DNA of 6,625 bases, taken from NCBI GenBank assembly GCA_936941515.1, contig CAKZJI010000451.1:1-6625 (forward strand), written 5' to 3'. This stretch comes from an uncultured Propionibacteriaceae bacterium (GTDB lineage Bacteria > Actinomycetota > Actinomycetes > Propionibacteriales > Propionibacteriaceae). Made by a program: the position numbers and the translations under genes. The notes below the pieces were generated by a model. It made no database searches, was not told the DNA's origin, and was given only the letters and a program-made list of their open reading frames with translations. Position 1 is the first letter of the stretch. Each line of letters opens with the position of its first letter. Below are positions 1 through 5,991 of this stretch, in pieces.

Positions 1-1
1 C

Positions 2-874
2 GGCGAGCCCCGTGACATGGTGCCCACCATCGTGGACAACTGCGAGAAGGACGGGATCGACGCCCTGGTCTGCCTCGGCGGGGGCGGGACCGCGAAGAAC
101 GCCAAACGCCTCATGGATGCTGGCCTGAACGTCATCCATCTGCCCAAGACCATCGACCGCGACGTCGCCCACACCGACAACACCTTCGGCTTCTCCACAG
201 CGCTGGAGATCGCGACGGACGCCATCGACCGTCTGCACTCCACCGCCCACAGCCACCACCGGGTGATCCTGGCGGAGATCATGGGGCACAGGGCGGGCTG
301 GCTTGCGCTGGGTGCCGGCATCGCCGGTGGGGCTGACGTCATCCTCATCCCGGAGATCCCGTACTCGGTGGAGGCCATCGCCGAGACCATCCAGGCGCGA
401 CAGGCCCGCGGCACCAATTTCAGCGTGATAGCGGTGGCCGAGGGCGCCACTGACATCGAGGCAGCACAGGCCATCGCCGCCGCCGAGTCGCTGAAGAAGA
501 CCGCCGGAAGCCCCGAGGCCAAGGCGGCTGCCAAACAGCATCTGGCCCGCGTCCTGGACGACCAGCGCGAGCACACCTTCCGGCTGGCCCGCGAGCTGGA
601 GGCCGCGACGGGGCTGGAGACCCGCGTCACCATCCTGGGCTACGTGCAGCGCGGCGGGACGCCCTGCGCGGAGGACCGGCTGCTGGGGTCGCGGATCGGC
701 ACCGCCGCCGCCGACCTGATCGCCGATGGCGTCAGCGGAGTCATGGTCGCCAGCAAGGGTGACGGCACCGCGCCCGTCGACCTGAAGAAGGTTGCGGGAA
801 ACCTGGCTCTCGTGCCAGCGGACCATCCGTGGATCCAGACGGCCCGCGCCGTCGGCACCGGCCTCGGTGACTGA
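2..874 (+). CDS. pfkA: 6-phosphofructokinase, 3' part (N-terminus outside window)
   Basis: This enzyme phosphorylates fructose 6-phosphate to fructose 1,6-bisphosphate in glycolysis, in the cytoplasm. The frame is open from base 2, so the ATG at 17 is internal. By comparison with E. coli PfkA about 75 N-terminal residues, including the first phosphate-binding loop, lie left of the window. Visible family motifs are GGGGT (77-91), PKTIDRD with the catalytic Asp (143-163), the IDRLHSTAHSHHRV and EIMGHRAGW stretches, GGADVILIPE, and GYVQRGG near the C-terminus. The residue equivalent to E. coli Gly104 is Gly, which favours ATP, while the Gly124 equivalent is Lys, a combination also known in actinobacterial ATP-dependent enzymes. 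The position matching E. coli Asp103 is Gly. The phosphoryl donor (ATP or pyrophosphate) is therefore inferred as ATP, not proven. The gene converges on vapC with a 9-nt gap and no clear terminator. Confidence 0.93.
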   Translation, partial: GEPRDMVPTIVDNCEKDGIDALVCLGGGGTAKNAKRLMDAGLNVIHLPKTIDRDVAHTDNTFGFSTALEIATDAIDRLHSTAHSHHRVILAEIMGHRAGWLALGAGIAGGADVILIPEIPYSVEAIAETIQARQARGTNFSVIAVAEGATDIEAAQAIAAAESLKKTAGSPEAKAAAKQHLARVLDDQREHTFRLARELEAATGLETRVTILGYVQRGGTPCAEDRLLGSRIGTAAADLIADGVSGVMVASKGDGTAPVDLKKVAGNLALVPADHPWIQTARAVGTGLGD

Positions 875-883
875 GAGGACGAG

Positions 884-1282
884 CTACGGGGCCAGCGGAT
901 CCACGACGGTCAGACCCCGCGACCGCGCCGCCTCGGCCAAGCGGGCATCGTGGGTGAGGACGGTGACGGGGTCGGCGTCGCTGTGCAGGATCAACGCGCT
1001 GGCCAGGTGAATCGCGTCGAGGGACTTCAGTTCCCCGGTCAGCGCACAGGCGCCGTCGACCACCTCGCGGGAGATCTCCAGCAGTTCTATGTTGGGAAGA
1101 AACTCATCGACAACAGACATGTCCAGGCCCTCCCGGTGAATGGCCCGAGCAGCCTCAACAGCTAGGAGCGCCGAAGAAGCGATCCGGCCACCGTGTGCCT
1201 GCTCCATCAGGGTCCTCGCTGACTCGGCTCCGGGCTGTTCCAGGAGCGCCAGCAGCATGACTGAGGTGTCGAGGTAAATCAC
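884..1282 (-). CDS. vapC: VapC-family PIN-domain ribonuclease toxin
   Basis: This is a 132-residue PIN-domain protein, the usual size for VapC toxins, which are Mg-dependent endoribonucleases acting on tRNA or rRNA. The full acidic set is present: Asp5 in YLDTS, Glu43 in AVEAAR, Asp89 in SLDAIHLASA and Asp112 in THDARLAEAA. The nuclease therefore looks catalytically intact. The start is GTG at 1280-1282, which overlaps the antitoxin stop as GTGA. A GGAGGAG ribosome-binding site (complement of 1285-1291), inside the antitoxin's EREEER codons, lies a few bases upstream. This arrangement couples toxin translation to the antitoxin. The RNA target cannot be told from the sequence. Confidence 0.93.
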   Translation of the reverse strand: MIYLDTSVMLLALLEQPGAESARTLMEQAHGGRIASSALLAVEAARAIHREGLDMSVVDEFLPNIELLEISREVVDGACALTGELKSLDAIHLASALILHSDADPVTVLTHDARLAEAARSRGLTVVDPLAP

Positions 1283-1593
1283 CGCTCCTCCTCACGCTCG
1301 CCCAGAAGCAAGTCGTGAAGATCCACGCCCTCAGGCAAGGCTATCCGCCGGTCAGGGAGCCGGAATGTCCCCGTGGCTGGCCGGAGTTTGCCCTCCCGAA
1401 GGAGCCGCTCGCGGGGAGTCTCGTCGGGACGGATGGGGACGATCTGGGCCACTGGGCGGCCGCGGTCGGTGACCGTCACTGGCCGACCGGACTCCGTCAC
1501 CTGGGCGATGATGCGTCCCGAACGCTGGTTGAGTTCACGTAAGCTGACGCTGTCCAGATAAGGCGTGGGCATGTCGGCGGGCTGAGCGTTCAT
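1279..1593 (-). CDS. Phd/YefM-like antitoxin of the VapC toxin
   Basis: This is a 104-residue antitoxin placed directly upstream of vapC and sharing four bases with it. Residues 14-54 match the Phd/YefM fold: a SLRELNQRSGRII helix region, followed by the beta hairpin GRPVTVTDRGRPVAQIVPI, which in this family dimerises and binds the operator. The C-terminal part (about 78-104, with LPEGVDLHDLLLGE) is the kind of acidic, flexible tail that wraps the toxin. The ATG at 1591-1593 has a run of five G just upstream. A second ATG at residue 8 lacks any ribosome-binding site, so the first was chosen. Family knowledge predicts autorepression of the operon by the antitoxin or the antitoxin-toxin complex. 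The tandem repeat at 1612-1628 is a candidate operator. Confidence 0.9.
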   Translation of the reverse strand: MNAQPADMPTPYLDSVSLRELNQRSGRIIAQVTESGRPVTVTDRGRPVAQIVPIRPDETPRERLLREGKLRPATGTFRLPDRRIALPEGVDLHDLLLGEREEER

Positions 1594-1611
1594 ATCCCCC
1601 AGGATACGCGC

Positions 1612-1640
1612 TGTCCTACATGTCCTACCCCGGTGTCGAA
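1612..1640 (-). promoter_or_regulatory. Candidate toxin-antitoxin promoter with tandem GTAGGACA operator
   Basis: On the minus strand the 8-mer GTAGGACA occurs twice at a 9-nt period (complements of 1621-1628 and 1612-1619), ending about 18 bases before the antitoxin ATG. A possible -35 (TTCGAC, complement of 1635-1640) lies 16 nt before a TAGGAC hexamer (complement of 1613-1618), which resembles actinobacterial -10 elements. The repeats would then cover the -10 region, where an autorepressor would act. The repeat is seen directly; the promoter and operator roles are inference. Confidence 0.4.
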
Positions 1641-1713
1641 CGTCGTTGTTTCGTCAGGTGCTCTTCGGCCCCGGGACCCGCCTCCCACTGACGAACTTCC
1701 GACACACGACACC
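1632..1713. repeat. 26-nt imperfect inverted repeat with 30-nt spacer
   Basis: The left arm 1632-1657 and the reverse complement of the right arm 1688-1713 agree at 19 of 26 positions, in the pattern GGTGTCG-3-GTCG-4-TTCGTCAG. The 30-nt centre (1658-1687) carries no gene. No clear target-site duplication flanks the arms. It may be a miniature transposon-like remnant, an extended RNA hairpin or a regulator site. It overlaps the candidate -35 of the toxin-antitoxin promoter. Confidence 0.55.
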
Positions 1714-1726
1714 AGGCTCCCGGTCA

Positions 1727-1763
1727 GGTGCGAGGACCGGCCGGGGTGGCCGGTCCTCGCACC
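1727..1763 (-). terminator. Perfect 16-bp hairpin downstream of the DsbA-family gene
   Basis: Bases 1727-1742 and 1748-1763 are exact reverse complements (16 bp) around the 5-nt loop ggggt. The stem lies 23 bases past the stop codon of the minus-strand oxidoreductase gene. No T-tract follows on the minus strand, as is common for GC-rich actinobacterial terminators. It would also separate that gene from the toxin-antitoxin pair downstream. Confidence 0.8.
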
Positions 1764-1786
1764 CGGGTAGGGAGCAGCGAAGCCCC

Positions 1787-2389
1787 TCAGTCGAAGATCG
1801 GCCCGACGTCGCGGGAACGCTTCAGCTCGAAGAAACCGGGGTAGGCCGTGACCTTCGCAACGCCGTCGAACAGATCACCGGCGGCCTCGCCCTTCGGGGC
1901 CGGTGAGATGACGGGGCCGAACAGCGCCATCCCATTGATCCGGAGGACCGGGGTCCCCACATCTGTGCCGACGAGCTCCTGCGCAACCTTCTGGTAGGCG
2001 CGCAGATCGGCGTCGAACTCGTCGGTGGTCACGCGCTCAGCGATGGAGGCGTCGAGCCCGGCCTCCTGCAGCGCGGCAGCGATGGTCTCGACGCTGATGG
2101 GCTCGCCCTTCGGATGGATGCGGGTGCCGACGGCGGTGTAGAAGTCCCGAAGCTGGTCATGCCCGTACTGCTTCATCACGGCTGCGGCGGCGCGGGAGGC
2201 GATGAGGGTGCCGTCGATGTGCTTTCGGTAGCCGGGGTCAAGATCGCGTCCCTCATTGAGGATGAACAGGCTCATGGGGTGGAAGACGGTCTTCACGTCA
2301 CGCACCTTCTCCACCTCCAGCATCCAGCGGGAGGTCATCCAGGCCCAGGGGCACGACGGGTCGAACCAGAAATCAACTTGTGTGGTCAT
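1787..2389 (-). CDS. DsbA-family oxidoreductase, Rv2466c-like (mycothiol-dependent type)
   Basis: This 200-residue cytoplasmic protein (no signal peptide or membrane segment) has the thioredoxin fold with a helical insertion. It matches the layout of Mycobacterium tuberculosis Rv2466c, a mycothiol-dependent reductase with nitroreductase activity. Seen features are VDFWFDPSCPWAWMTSRW (residues 5-22) holding the active site Cys13-Pro-Trp-Ala16, the cis-Pro in VGTPVLRINGMALFGPV (Pro147), and the family tail YPGFFELKR (183-191). Rv2466c has CPWC; here the second Cys is Ala, giving a monothiol site that would rely on an outside thiol such as mycothiol to resolve the disulfide. The ATG at 2387-2389 is the only plausible start, since an in-frame stop lies 12 bases upstream. 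The physiological substrate is not known from sequence. Confidence 0.88.
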   Translation of the reverse strand: MTTQVDFWFDPSCPWAWMTSRWMLEVEKVRDVKTVFHPMSLFILNEGRDLDPGYRKHIDGTLIASRAAAAVMKQYGHDQLRDFYTAVGTRIHPKGEPISVETIAAALQEAGLDASIAERVTTDEFDADLRAYQKVAQELVGTDVGTPVLRINGMALFGPVISPAPKGEAAGDLFDGVAKVTAYPGFFELKRSRDVGPIFD

Positions 2390-2390
2390 T

Positions 2391-2395
2391 CCTCC
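2391..2395 (-). promoter_or_regulatory. Unusually close ribosome-binding site of the DsbA-family gene
   Basis: The minus strand reads GGAGG, then a single A, then the ATG. The spacing is about 1 nt instead of the usual 5-9. No other start codon is available between the upstream in-frame TGA and the conserved VDFWFDP segment, so the ATG stands. Initiation may be weak, or the gene may be translated from a near-leaderless message. Confidence 0.45.
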
Positions 2396-2525
2396 ATCTC
2401 ACCCGGCACATCGCGATAACTCAACTGCGGGGTCGATGAACACATGATCGATTCAGCGGGTACGAAGAGTTACCATGGGACGCACAACAGGTTGGCCTTG
2501 CATGCAGGTCAGACATGGAGTGGTG

Positions 2526-2532
2526 AAGGAGG
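2526..2532 (+). promoter_or_regulatory. Ribosome-binding site fixing the Panacea antitoxin start
   Basis: AAGGAGG lies 8 nt before the ATG at 2541. An in-frame ATG at 2475 has no comparable site and would add 22 residues with no family match, so 2541 is the start. The rest of the divergent intergenic region (2390-2540) must hold promoters for both neighbours, but I see no convincing -35/-10 pair in it. Confidence 0.8.
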
Positions 2533-2540
2533 CGAGACAC

Positions 2541-3074
2541 ATGCCCAAGGCATTCGAGGTGCTGAAGTACATGCGAGGCAAGCAGCATTTCACCGGTGAG
2601 ATGCAGCGTCACAAGCTCCTGTACTACGTTCAGGCATGGTCCCTGGCCTGGACGGGGAGGCCACTCTTCGACGACCGGGTCGAGGCCTGGACACTAGGCC
2701 CTGTTGTCCCGAACGTCCGCAACGCCATCCTTCCCCTACATCCTGCCACTGGATCACTGAGCCGCGAGGAGCAGGCGCTGGTTGATGCGGTGCTGGACCA
2801 CTACGGCAGGCTGGGGGGAGCCGAGCTCTCCAATCTGACTCATCAGGAACGGCCCTGGCTGGATGCCAGAGCCGGTCTTCCAGACGATGCGCCCAGCAGT
2901 GCAGAGATCAGCCATGATGCGATGCGCCGCGAGTACACGATGCAGAGCCTCCAGGGGAAGGGCCCACAACGGCCTGGCATTCCCCCTCAAGAGGCCGATC
3001 TCGACGATGTGCTGAACCTGGCTGAGGTCGCGAGCAGTCGGTGGAGCCGGACGCTGGCTCTGTTGGCTGAGTGA
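2541..3074 (+). CDS. Panacea-domain (DUF4065, SocA/GepA-like) antitoxin
   Basis: This 177-residue soluble protein carries the Panacea/DUF4065 domain, an antitoxin domain known to pair with many unrelated toxins, Fic/Doc among them. Diagnostic segments are the N-terminal MPKAFEVLKYM, HKLLYYVQAWSLAWTGRPLF (24-43), VEAWTLGPVVPNV (47-59), and LSNLTHQERPWLDAR (96-110), in the order seen in the family. Residues from about 135 form a basic, Pro-rich linker (GKGPQRPGIPPQE) and a C-terminal helical tail. Such extensions may carry toxin specificity, which is inference. The gene ends in a GTGA overlap with the Fic/Doc reading frame, giving the usual antitoxin-first coupled layout. Because the toxin is broken, this antitoxin may now be an orphan, yet its own frame is intact. 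Confidence 0.85.
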   Translation: MPKAFEVLKYMRGKQHFTGEMQRHKLLYYVQAWSLAWTGRPLFDDRVEAWTLGPVVPNVRNAILPLHPATGSLSREEQALVDAVLDHYGRLGGAELSNLTHQERPWLDARAGLPDDAPSSAEISHDAMRREYTMQSLQGKGPQRPGIPPQEADLDDVLNLAEVASSRWSRTLALLAE

Positions 3075-3469
3075 CCGTCCGCATCACCCTGGAACAGTGC
3101 ATCACGCTGTACCGGGCAAGAATCGACGCGGGGCCCCTGGTCAACTGAGGCAAACTTGATGGCGCCGTGGCCGCGCCATTCCAGACCTTCGACGATCAGG
3201 ATCTGTTCCCAACCCTGATAGGCAAGGCGGCGCGGCTGGCCTATGGCATCGCGGAGGCACAGGCTTTTCAGGATGGGAACAAGCGACTTGCCTGGCTGGT
3301 GACTGTCGTGTTCTTGGAGTTGAACGGCGTTGTCCTGGATGTTGATCAGGATGAGGCGGCATACGCGCTGAGGGCTGTCGGAGCTCGTCAGCTCAGCCAG
3401 ACTGAATTCATCAGGTGGATGATCTGCTGTTCGACGTCCCGGAGCCCTGCTTGCCCACGGATAGCTTGA
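3071..3469 (+). pseudogene. Fic/Doc-family toxin, disrupted by in-frame TGA and lacking the catalytic His
   Basis: Doc toxins are Fic-fold kinases that phosphorylate EF-Tu and halt translation. The frame starts at the GTG overlapping the antitoxin stop, reads VTVRITLEQCITLYRARIDA, and hits TGA at 3146-3148 after 25 codons. The same frame then continues with GKLDGAVAAPFQTFDDQDLFPTL and the Fic core AQAFQDGNKRLAW. The homology runs through the TGA in one frame, so it is a nonsense change and not a frameshift. In the Fic motif HxFx(D/E)GNKR the His, essential in Doc and Fic enzymes, is Gln (CAG, 3260-3262). FLELNG and a normal C-terminal length follow. An ATG-initiated reading frame would miss the N-terminal helix and still lack the His. 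It is best read as an inactivated toxin; a sequencing error could explain the TGA but not both changes. Confidence 0.82.
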
Positions 3470-3525
3470 CCTGGGGGTGCCGTCGCGTCCTGGATTCGCT
3501 CTGCAAGAATGCCTCCAGCCAGACC

Positions 3526-3532
3526 AGGAGGA
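3526..3532 (+). promoter_or_regulatory. Ribosome-binding site fixing the S-component start
   Basis: AGGAGGA ends 4 nt before the ATG at 3537. The in-frame ATG at 3477 would add 20 residues that do not resemble the family and has no such site. Confidence 0.8.
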
Positions 3533-3536
3533 GCAC

Positions 3537-4076
3537 ATGAGCGACACCCCCACCTTCACCAGTTCCGCGGCACGCGGTTTTCTCACCCCACGCCGCGTGG
3601 CCCGGATGGCGCTCCTGATCGCCGTGTCGGCGGTCGGCGCACTGGTGAAGATCCCCTCCCCGACGGGCACCGTCGCCCTGGACTCAGCCCCGGGGTTCCT
3701 GGCCGCCGCGATCTTCTCGCCTGTGGAGGGGGCTGTCATCGCGGCCCTCGGCCACCTGCTGTCCGCCGCCACCACGGGCTTTCCCCTGGGCGCGCTCTTG
3801 CATCTGATCGTCGCCGTGGAGATGGCGCTGTTCGCGTGGGTCTTCGGACTGCTGGTCAGGCGGGTCAATACGGTGGTGGGGGCTATCGTAGCCGTCATCC
3901 TGAACGGTCTGCTGGCCCCCGTCGTCATGATCCCCGTCGCCGGCTTTGGCGGCTATGTGGCGATGATCGTGCCGCTGCTGGTGTCGTCGGCAGTCAACGT
4001 GGCGGTGGCTCTGCTAGCCGGATATGCGCTGTCCGCCGCAGGCCTGGCCGACCATCCCATAGCCCGGCGACGATGA
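3537..4076 (+). CDS. cblT: ECF transporter S component, CblT-like (alpha-ribazole uptake)
   Basis: This 179-residue integral membrane protein is the substrate-binding S component of an energy-coupling-factor importer. It has about five or six hydrophobic segments: near 24-39, 51-78, 86-107, 112-135 and 138-165. Segment 40-53 (PSPTGTVALDSAPG), then ALGHLLSA and GFPLGALLHL, resembles what I recall of CblT, the alpha-ribazole S component described in Listeria and Geobacillus. The next gene is a CblS-like kinase, which strongly supports that substrate. The stop overlaps the next start as ATGA. A TGCAAGAAT extended -10-like sequence at 3502-3510 could start the transcript, but no good -35 is seen. 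The gap after the Doc remnant is too short for a cobalamin riboswitch. The S-component fold is clear; substrate identity rests on memory of motifs and on context. Confidence 0.82.
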   Translation: MSDTPTFTSSAARGFLTPRRVARMALLIAVSAVGALVKIPSPTGTVALDSAPGFLAAAIFSPVEGAVIAALGHLLSAATTGFPLGALLHLIVAVEMALFAWVFGLLVRRVNTVVGAIVAVILNGLLAPVVMIPVAGFGGYVAMIVPLLVSSAVNVAVALLAGYALSAAGLADHPIARRR

Positions 4077-4816
4077 CCGTCCGCCCCATCCGCGACCTGC
4101 TGATCGTGCCGGGGTCGCCGCGGCTGGTGATCGCATGCGATTCCGTGGGTGGCATCGGGCCGCGCCCCGCTGATGTCGTACCTGTCCCCGGCGACGTCGT
4201 AGCCCACTTCGCCGCACGGGTCCCGCTGCTGGAGGTGCTGTGTTCCGGAGCCCGCCCCATCGCCCTCATCAACACCCTCTGCCATGACCTGGCCGCCGCC
4301 CAGCCCTTCATCGACACCTTCCGCCAGGTCGCGGCTGAGGTCGGCATCGCCTCTGAGGCGGTCACCGGCAGCACCGAGGAGAACGTTCCCTCACCCGCGA
4401 CGGGGGTAGGGGTCACGGTGATCGGCGCTGAGGAGCAGCCCCTCATTGCCGGCGGCGGCCGCGACGGCGACGTCGTGGTCTGCGTCGGCTGGCCTCGCTC
4501 CGCACCTGGGGATCAGCTCTACATCGGCCACCCCGACATCGTCCCCCTGGACACCGTCAAGGATCTGGTTGACTCGGGTCTCGTGCACGACGCCCTCCCC
4601 GTGGGGTCACGGGGCGTCAGCTACGAGACCGGCCAGCTGGCGCACTCTGCGGGGCTCAGCGTCGACTGGCTCAGCCACCCCCTCCCCAGCGATGCATCCG
4701 GCGGTCCTGCGACGTGCGTGCTGCTGGTCTGCGATCCCGGCGACGAGCCCGCCCTCCACGCCCACCTCCCGGAGCGGCTGCCGTGGCACCGCATCGCCAC
4801 CCTGGTGGCCCCTTGA
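4073..4816 (+). CDS. cblS: CblS-like alpha-ribazole kinase (PurM/AIR-synthase-related)
   Basis: This is a 247-residue cytoplasmic protein. CblS phosphorylates alpha-ribazole (N1-(alpha-D-ribosyl)-5,6-dimethylbenzimidazole) to alpha-ribazole phosphate, replacing the CobT step in building the lower ligand of cobalamin; the family is related to PurM (AIR synthase). Seen here are IACDSVGGIGPRPADVV (20-36), HFAARVPLLEVLCSGARPI (45-63) and VTGSTEENVPSP (97-108), which match the CblS pattern of an Asp-containing glycine-rich loop and a TGSTEEN signature. The ATG at 4073 overlaps the S-component stop by four bases, and its own stop overlaps the ATPase TTG, so the three genes are translationally coupled. 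A longer open frame reaching back to 3509 is only the shadow of cblT. The alternative is a PurM-like protein of other substrate, but the operon argues against that. Confidence 0.8.
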   Translation: MTVRPIRDLLIVPGSPRLVIACDSVGGIGPRPADVVPVPGDVVAHFAARVPLLEVLCSGARPIALINTLCHDLAAAQPFIDTFRQVAAEVGIASEAVTGSTEENVPSPATGVGVTVIGAEEQPLIAGGGRDGDVVVCVGWPRSAPGDQLYIGHPDIVPLDTVKDLVDSGLVHDALPVGSRGVSYETGQLAHSAGLSVDWLSHPLPSDASGGPATCVLLVCDPGDEPALHAHLPERLPWHRIATLVAP

Positions 4817-5895
4817 CCGGTCCCCTCATCGTGGCCGACGGGTTCGGCTTCTCGCATCACGGCACTGAGACCCGCCAGCTCACCAACATCTCCGTCGCCA
4901 TTCCCACGGGAAGCAGGCTGGCGGTGATGGGGGCGACAGGCTCCGGCAAGTCGACGTTCGCCATGGCCTTGAACGGCCTCATTCCCCACCATCATCCCGG
5001 CGACCTCTACGGCACGCTGCGCATCGCAGGCCATCTGACCCACGAGGCCACGATCCCCGACCTGGTCCGTCTGACCGGGCTGGTGGCGCAGGATCCGGAG
5101 GCGCAGCTGATGGGTCGCAGGGTCTGCGACGACGTCGCCATCGGTCCCGCGAACCTCGGCCTGCCGCGCGACGAGGTGTGGGCGCGCGTCCGGCGTGCGC
5201 TGGATCAGGTTGGTCTCACGGACCTCGCCGACCGTGAGGTGGCGACCCTCTCCGGAGGCCAGCAGCAGCGACTCGCCATCGCAGGTGTCCTGGCCATGGA
5301 TCCGGAGATCCTGGTGCTGGACGAGTCCACCTCTGAGCTGGACCCGGAGGCAGCCGCAACCGTCCACCACCTAGCGGAGGAGCGGTGCGCCACCGGCCAG
5401 ACGGTGGTACTGGTGGATCACGACTCTGACTTCGTCGCCTCCTGGGCTGATCTCCTGCTGGTGCTCTGTGACGGCCGTCCCGCGTTCTTCGGCCCTCCCG
5501 GCGAGTTCTTCTGCGACGGGGAGCGCGTAACCACTGCCGGGTTGAGGCAGCCCGCCGCCCACGCCGTCGCCGCAGCCGCGAAGGCCGCCGGACTCCTGCC
5601 CGACGACGACAGCACCGAGCCGGGAGGCCTTCCCCTGGCCGCGATGCCCCCCGCGCCCTCTCCAGGTTGCAGCGAGTCACCCTCTCTGACACCCGCTCTC
5701 GACCCGGTGCTGGAGCTCACTGACCTCAGCCACCGCTATCCCAACGGGGTGCTGGCTCTCAACCAGGTGACCGTGACGATCCACCGCGGCGAGTTCGTCG
5801 CCCTCCTCGGAGGCAACGGCGCTGGCAAGAGCACCCTGGCCCGGGTGCTGGCCGGCGCCATGGCCCCGACCAACGGCATCGTGCTGATCGACGGC
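4813..5895 (+). CDS. ECF transporter ATPase, two ATPase domains, second domain cut off
   Basis: This is the energising subunit of the ECF importer. Its first ABC domain is complete: Walker A GATGSGKST (residues 40-48), Q-loop VAQDPEAQLM (91-100), signature LSGGQQQR (146-153), Walker B ILVLDE (166-171), D-loop SELD (174-177) and switch His203. A Pro/Ala-rich linker follows (about 255-298). The second domain then begins with LELTDLSHRYPNG and has Walker A GGNGAGKST (333-341, bases 5809-5835) and PTNGIVLIDG. Past residue 361 all resemblance to an ATPase ends: Q-loop, signature and Walker B of domain two are missing. I chose the TTG start (TTGA overlap with cblS); a GTG at 4831 is possible. No EcfT gene is visible. 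The frame remains open to the window end only because foreign sequence follows in phase. Confidence 0.85.
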
Positions 5896-5991
5896 GCGCG
5901 CGAGGAGGTGGTGGCGATCCCGCCGGGGATGCCGCTGGACATCCCCGTGACGCCCGAGCATCCGGGCCAGAACGTCGTCGCCGTCTCGATC
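5896..5991 (+). other. Unassigned junction segment
   Basis: These roughly 95 bases are open in the ATPase frame, reading EEVVAIPPGMPLDIPVTP onward. They fit neither an ECF ATPase after its Walker A region nor the stretch that normally precedes the next oxidoreductase motif. I recognise nothing in the other five frames. At least one breakpoint lies within or at the edges of this stretch. Confidence 0.5.

Noticed and set aside
1646..1906. Short plus-strand open frame over the intergenic hairpin
   Set aside because: It runs antisense through the terminator and the end of the DsbA-family gene, with no family match and no ribosome-binding site.
3146..3148. Selenocysteine or programmed readthrough at the toxin TGA
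   Set aside because: Fic/Doc proteins have no redox site here, no obvious hairpin follows, and the His loss points to decay.
3470..3536. Cobalamin riboswitch before cblT
   Set aside because: Only about 67 bases separate the Doc remnant from cblT, too short for the aptamer, and no B12-box-like sequence is seen.
2987..3928. A 313-residue minus-strand open frame
   Set aside because: It is antisense to the Doc remnant and cblT, has low-complexity composition, and matches no family.
3509..4816. A 435-residue protein in the cblS frame
   Set aside because: The part before 4073 is an Arg/Gly/Pro-rich shadow of the cblT frame; the family match starts at the ATG at 4073.
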